Source: Rhodospirillales bacterium | GTDB taxonomy: Bacteria; Pseudomonadota; Alphaproteobacteria; Acetobacterales; Acetobacteraceae | Length of the DNA stretch: 9,367 nucleotides | Assembly: GCA_018971455.1 (NCBI GenBank) | Contig: JAGXAV010000048.1 | Location: forward strand, 1-9,367 | Direction of reading: 5' to 3' | Part shown: piece by piece, positions 6,055 to 9,367 of the stretch | How the letters are laid out: every line of letters begins with the position of its first letter | Numbering within the stretch: the stretch's first letter is position 1 | Made by a program: the position numbers and the translations under genes | Notes under the pieces: generated by a model | Databases searched by the model: none | What the model saw: only the letters and a program-made list of their open reading frames with translations | What the model was told of the DNA's origin: nothing

Positions 6055-7565
6055 AAATCCGCGCGCAGATCGCGATGGTTCTGAATCTCGACAAATGCAT
6101 CGGGTGTCACACTTGTTCGGTGACCTGCAAGAACGTGTGGACCAGCCGCGAGGGCATGGAATACGCCTGGTTCAACAATGTCGAGACCAAGCCCGGCATC
6201 GGCTATCCGAAGGACTGGGAAAACCAGAAACGCTGGAAGGGCGGCTGGACACGCCGCAGGAACGGCGCAATCGAGCCGCGCATCGGCGGCAAGTGGCGCG
6301 TGCTGGCCAATATCTTCGCCAATCCCGACCTGCCGGAGATCGACGACTATTACGAGCCCTTCACCTTCGACTACGCCCATCTGCAGACGGCACCGGAAGG
6401 CAAGGCGATGCCGACCGCGCGGCCGCGTTCGCTTATCAGCGGCGAGCGGATGGAAAAGATCGAGTGGGGCCCGAACTGGGAGGAAATCCTCGGGGGCGAA
6501 TTCGCCGGCCGCGCGAAGGACAGCAATTTCGCCGGCGTGCAGAAGGAGATCTACGGCGCTTTCGAGAACACGTTCATGATGTATCTGCCGCGCCTGTGCG
6601 AGCACTGCCTCAACCCGGCCTGCGCGGCCGTCTGCCCCTCGGGCGCCATCTACAAGCGTGAGGAGGATGGCATCGTTCTGATCGACCAGGACAAGTGCCG
6701 TGGCTGGCGCATGTGCGTGTCGGGCTGCCCGTACAAGAAGATCTATTACAATTGGTCCTCCGGAAAATCGGAGAAATGCGTCTTCTGCTACCCGCGCATC
6801 GAGGCCGGCCAGCCGACCGTGTGTTCGGAGACCTGCGTCGGGCGCATCCGCTATCTCGGCGTCGTTCTCTACGATGCCGACCGCATCCAGGAGGCCGCAT
6901 CCGTGCCCGACGAGGGCGATCTCTACGAAGCCCAGCTCAAGGTGTTCCTCGATCCGCACGATCCGGCGGTGCAGGCGCAGGCCCGGCGCGACGGCATTCC
7001 CGAAGCCTGGATCGAGGGAGCCCGCAAATCGCCAATCTGGAAAATGGCAATGGAGTGGAAGATCGCCTTCCCGCTGCATCCGGAATACCGGACCCTGCCG
7101 ATGGTCTGGTATGTGCCGCCGCTCTCGCCGATCCAGGCCGCAGCCGCGAAGGGGCAGCTTGGCACCATTGGCGGCATGCCGGACGTCAAGTCCCTGCGCA
7201 TCCCGGTCGAATACCTGGCCAACCTGCTGACCGCCGGCCGGACGGAGCCGATCACCATCGCGCTGGAGCGGATGCTGGCGATGCGCGCCTATATGCGCGC
7301 CAAGACGGTGGACGGGATGGTCGTCGACTCATTGGCCCAGCATGTCGGCCTGTCGGGCCGCGAGATCGAGGAGATGTACCAGCTCCTGGCCATCGCCAAT
7401 TACGAGGATCGGTTCGTCATTCCGACAGCGCACCGTGAGACCGGAGAGGATGCCTTCCAGATGCGCGGCTCCTGCGGGTTCTCCTTCGGCGAGGGATGTT
7501 CCGGGCGGACCGGTTTCAGCCTGTTCGATGCGAAAAAGCCCAAGAACCCGATGGAGGTTTCGTGA
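6051..7565 (+). CDS. narH: Nitrate reductase beta subunit (Fe-S electron-transfer subunit)
   Basis: This 504-residue protein passes electrons from NarI hemes to NarG on the cytoplasmic side. Four cysteine groups are visible. The first is C16-C19-C22-C26 (CIGCHTCSVTC). The second is C183-C186-C191-C195 (CEHCLNPACAAVC). The third is C216-x-x-W219-x-x-C222-x-x-x-C226 (CRGWRMCVSGC). The fourth is C243-C246-C258-C262. Trp219 replaces a cysteine in the third group, the hallmark that makes one cluster a 3Fe-4S centre and leaves three 4Fe-4S centres. The length is close to the roughly 512 residues of E. coli NarH. It overlaps narG by 4 bases (ATGA) and shares one base with narJ. The gene is intact, with every cluster ligand present, so selection on the complex seems recent or current despite the narG stop. 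Confidence 0.97.
   Translation: MKIRAQIAMVLNLDKCIGCHTCSVTCKNVWTSREGMEYAWFNNVETKPGIGYPKDWENQKRWKGGWTRRRNGAIEPRIGGKWRVLANIFANPDLPEIDDYYEPFTFDYAHLQTAPEGKAMPTARPRSLISGERMEKIEWGPNWEEILGGEFAGRAKDSNFAGVQKEIYGAFENTFMMYLPRLCEHCLNPACAAVCPSGAIYKREEDGIVLIDQDKCRGWRMCVSGCPYKKIYYNWSSGKSEKCVFCYPRIEAGQPTVCSETCVGRIRYLGVVLYDADRIQEAASVPDEGDLYEAQLKVFLDPHDPAVQAQARRDGIPEAWIEGARKSPIWKMAMEWKIAFPLHPEYRTLPMVWYVPPLSPIQAAAAKGQLGTIGGMPDVKSLRIPVEYLANLLTAGRTEPITIALERMLAMRAYMRAKTVDGMVVDSLAQHVGLSGREIEEMYQLLAIANYEDRFVIPTAHRETGEDAFQMRGSCGFSFGEGCSGRTGFSLFDAKKPKNPMEVS
7553..7557 (+). promoter_or_regulatory. Ribosome-binding site of narJ
   Basis: GGAGG lies 7 nt before the ATG at 7565, inside the narH 3' end. It selects this start over the in-frame upstream ATG at 7496, which lies within the conserved narH tail. 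Confidence 0.75.
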
Positions 7566-8245
7566 TGGCGCGCACCTACCGGGCCCTGGCGGCGCTGATC
7601 TCCTATCCGACCGAGGCGCTGCAATCGGCCACCGGCGAAATCGCCGCCGTGCTGGCCGAGGAGGCCCTGGTGCCGGCGCCCCAGCGCGCCGCCATTGGGG
7701 CACTTCTGACCGAGCTGGCGGCGCAGGACATCTACGAGTTGCAGGAGCGCTATTTCGCCTTGTTCGATCGCAGCCGGACCCTGTCGCTGCATCTGTTCGA
7801 GCACGTGCACGGCGAGAGCCGCGATCGCGGCCAGGCGATGGCCGACCTCATCGCGCTCTACCGCGCGCATGGCCTGGAGCCCACGGCCGGGGAGCTGCCG
7901 GATTTTCTGCCGCTCTTTCTCGAATTCATCTCGCTGCTGCCGGTGGACGAGGCGCAGGCCCTACTGGCCGAGCCCGCCGGCATCCTCCAGCTTCTGGCGG
8001 AGCGGTTGGCAGCACGCGGCAGCGCCTATGCCGCGGTGTTCCAGGCGCTCGCGACGCTGGCCGACGCGCCGGCGGCCGAGCTGGCGGAGTCCGTCATCGA
8101 AGACCCTGACGACCTCGCCGCGCTGGACGCTGCGTGGGAGGAGGCCGCGGTCCGGTTCGGCCCGGGCGAGCAGATCGACAGTTGCGGCACCGACCGGCTG
8201 CGGACGCGGCTGCGCGCGGCGCGCCGCGACGCGGCGAGCGTGTGA
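7565..8245 (+). CDS. narJ: Nitrate reductase assembly chaperone NarJ (delta subunit)
   Basis: This 226-residue cytoplasmic chaperone of the TorD/DmsD/NarJ class is not part of the finished enzyme. NarJ binds the NarG N-terminus and allows molybdenum-cofactor insertion and membrane docking. It is predicted to be all-helical. The NarJ signature is clear at about 61-92, with ERYFALFDRSRTLSLHLFEH followed by VHGESRDRGQAM. The PDFLPLFLEFISLLP segment follows at 112-126. The length is close to E. coli NarJ (about 236). The start overlaps the narH stop by one base (TGATG). The acidic stretch near 175-195 is usual for the family. With narG split, NarJ would presumably meet only the N-terminal half, which carries its known binding site. 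Confidence 0.95.
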   Translation: MARTYRALAALISYPTEALQSATGEIAAVLAEEALVPAPQRAAIGALLTELAAQDIYELQERYFALFDRSRTLSLHLFEHVHGESRDRGQAMADLIALYRAHGLEPTAGELPDFLPLFLEFISLLPVDEAQALLAEPAGILQLLAERLAARGSAYAAVFQALATLADAPAAELAESVIEDPDDLAALDAAWEEAAVRFGPGEQIDSCGTDRLRTRLRAARRDAASV

Positions 8246-8249
8246 GGAG
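8244..8249 (+). promoter_or_regulatory. Ribosome-binding site of narI
   Basis: GAGGAG lies 8 nt before ATG 8258 and overlaps the last two bases of the narJ stop codon. A second GGAG at 8252-8255 is too close to the start to be the main site. Confidence 0.65.
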
Positions 8250-8257
8250 ATGGAGCG

Positions 8258-9001
8258 ATGAGCGCCAATCTGAACAGCATCCTCTATGGCTGGTATCCCT
8301 ATGTGTGCCTCAGCGTGTTCCTGCTCGGCAGCCTGGTGCGCTTCGACACCGCGCAATATACGTGGCGCAGCGGGTCCAGCCAGCTGCTGCGCCGGGACCA
8401 GCTGCGCTGGGGTTCGAATCTCTTCCACGTCGGAATCCTGATTGTCGTCGCCGGGCATTTCGCCGGGTTCCTGATGCCGGACTGGGCGGTGGACTGGCTG
8501 ATCAGCCCGGCCCAGCACGAGCTGCTGGCGATGGTGGTCGGCGGGCTCGCCGGCCTGGTCGCGATCATCGGGCTGTCCCTGCTGATCCATCGGCGGCTGC
8601 GCGACCCGCGCATCCGCGCCACCAGCCGGCGATGGGACATCGCTATCATCCTGATGCTCTGGGCGCAGCTGGCCCTGGGGCTTCTGACCGTGCCGGTTTC
8701 GGCGCAGCACATGGACGGCGCGCTGTTCGCGACGCTGGTTGCCTACATCAAGGGGATCGTGCTGCTGCATCCCGGCGTGGCCGATCTTCTGGTCGGCACG
8801 CCCCTGATCTACCGGGTGCATATCCTGCTCGGCTTCACCATCTTCCTGGTCTCGCCGTTCACGCGCCTCGTCCATGTATGGAGCGCGCCCGTGTGGTATC
8901 TCGGCCGCCCCGGCTACCAGGTGGTGCGCCGCCGGCAGGCAGCCCCGGCGCGCCGTGGCGAGCCCGCGCTGCACGACGCCGACGCGACGACGGGGGATTG
9001 A
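8258..9001 (+). CDS. narI: Nitrate reductase gamma subunit (cytochrome b, quinol oxidase)
   Basis: This 247-residue membrane protein anchors the complex and oxidises quinol. Five hydrophobic segments lie at about 10-28, 55-73, 88-110, 127-148 and 183-202. The four heme-ligand histidines are present: H57 and H67 in LFHVGILIVVAGHF, H188 in YRVHILLG and H206 in RLVHVWSAP. They sit exactly where the ligands of the two hemes b lie in E. coli NarI (one residue offset for the initial Met). The protein is about 20 residues longer than E. coli NarI because of an arginine-rich then acidic C-terminal tail (about 224-247). The tail is probably cytoplasmic and of unknown role. The gene starts 12 bp after narJ and ends 3 bp before the next gene, so the operon continues. 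Confidence 0.96.
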   Translation: MSANLNSILYGWYPYVCLSVFLLGSLVRFDTAQYTWRSGSSQLLRRDQLRWGSNLFHVGILIVVAGHFAGFLMPDWAVDWLISPAQHELLAMVVGGLAGLVAIIGLSLLIHRRLRDPRIRATSRRWDIAIILMLWAQLALGLLTVPVSAQHMDGALFATLVAYIKGIVLLHPGVADLLVGTPLIYRVHILLGFTIFLVSPFTRLVHVWSAPVWYLGRPGYQVVRRRQAAPARRGEPALHDADATTGD

Positions 9002-9004
9002 GCG

Positions 9005-9367
9005 ATGCAGCCCGTCACGGTCAACGGCGTTGCCATTCCCCAAGGCGCCATCGCCCGCGAGGTGCAGAACCACGAGGCCCCATCGCCCGCCGCGGCATGG
9101 GACCAGGCGGCGCGGGCGCTGGTCGTTCGCGAGCTGCTGCTCCAGCGGGCGCGCGCACTCGGTCCCGCCGCCATTCCGCAGGAGCGCGATGGCGCGCGCG
9201 AGACCGACGAGGAGGCCCTGATCCGCGGTCTCCTGGAGACCGAGATCCGCACGCCGAAGGCCGACGAGGCGGTATGCCGCCGCTATTACGACAGCAGCCC
9301 GCAGCGGTTTTGCAGTCCGGATGTGTTCGAGCCGGCGCACATCCTGTTCAAGGCACGCCGCGACGAT
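9005..9367 (+). CDS. NifM/PpiC-like peptidyl-prolyl cis-trans isomerase, 3' end outside the window
   Basis: The frame runs open from ATG 9005 to the last base, giving 121 residues of an incomplete protein. GGGGGA (8992-8997) lies 7 nt upstream, and the gap from the narI stop is 3 bp. The N-terminal part begins VTVNGVAIPQGAIAREVQNH, followed by a helical region with ALVVRELLLQRA, as in the SurA/NifM-type arm of parvulin proteins. RRYYDSSPQRF leads into SPDVFEPAHILFKA, which looks like the first strand of a parvulin (rotamase) domain. There is no signal peptide or lipobox, so the protein is probably cytoplasmic like NifM. PpiC/NifM-like genes often follow narI in proteobacterial nar operons, where a role in folding or maturing the reductase is suspected but, to my knowledge, not well proven. 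The C-terminal catalytic part cannot be judged. Confidence 0.85.
   Translation, partial: MQPVTVNGVAIPQGAIAREVQNHEAPSPAAAWDQAARALVVRELLLQRARALGPAAIPQERDGARETDEEALIRGLLETEIRTPKADEAVCRRYYDSSPQRFCSPDVFEPAHILFKARRDD

Noticed and set aside
5931..7079. A 382-residue minus-strand open frame opposite narH and the end of narG.
   Set aside because: It is an antisense shadow of narH, which has every iron-sulfur ligand and a good ribosome-binding site. The antisense product resembles no family.
7496..7564. An in-frame upstream start for narJ at ATG 7496.
   Set aside because: It lies within the conserved 3' end of narH, adds residues unlike NarJ, and lacks the strong GGAGG found before ATG 7565.
8992..9004. 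A transcription terminator or promoter between narI and the isomerase gene.
   Set aside because: The gap is 3 bp, with no hairpin or T-run; it holds only the ribosome-binding site.
7961..9340. A 459-residue minus-strand open frame opposite narJ, narI and the isomerase gene.
   Set aside because: It is a charged, low-complexity shadow across three well-supported plus-strand genes.

Overview
The window carries a complete respiratory nitrate reductase locus from a GC-rich proteobacterium. The NarK/Crp-Fnr/NarGHJI arrangement, the lack of TTA, CTA and TCA codons in narG, and the protein sequences suggest a denitrifying or nitrate-respiring alphaproteobacterium. The genus cannot be fixed from the sequence, and that assignment is an inference.

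Layout. On the minus strand, a Crp/Fnr-family regulator (2111 down to 1308) is followed after 2 bp by a NarK-type nitrate/nitrite transporter (1305 down to 28). A 199-bp divergent control region (2112-2310) holds a perfect FNR-type box (TTGAT-N4-ATCAA, 2210-2223) and a second, related palindrome (2163-2182). On the plus strand, narG (2311-6054), narH (6051-7565), narJ (7565-8245), narI (8258-9001) and the 5' part of a NifM/PpiC-type peptidyl-prolyl isomerase gene (9005 to the window end) form one tightly packed operon. Its junctions are a 4-base ATGA overlap, a 1-base TGATG overlap and short gaps. No stretch longer than 300 bp lacks a gene.

How the parts fit. NarK would bring in nitrate and export nitrite. 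NarGHI would oxidise quinol at the membrane and reduce nitrate on the cytoplasmic face: NarI takes quinol electrons through two hemes b, NarH relays them through Fe-S clusters, and NarG reduces nitrate at Mo-bisMGD. NarJ is the assembly chaperone. The regulator has the ExxSR recognition helix that matches TTGAT half-sites, so it probably binds the divergent control region. It lacks the Fe-S cysteines of true FNR, so it resembles NarR/DNR-type nitrogen-oxide regulators.

The main surprise is a single in-frame amber codon (TAG, 4159-4161) in the middle of narG, at a position where relatives have tyrosine. Everything on both sides aligns without a gap, and read-through would give 1247 residues, the length I recall for E. 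coli NarG. The G of the TAG also completes an AGGA sequence 7 nt upstream of an in-frame ATG (4171). The gene could therefore be a fresh pseudogene, a sequencing error, a suppressed or read-through gene, or a NarG made as two polypeptides by stop-and-restart translation.
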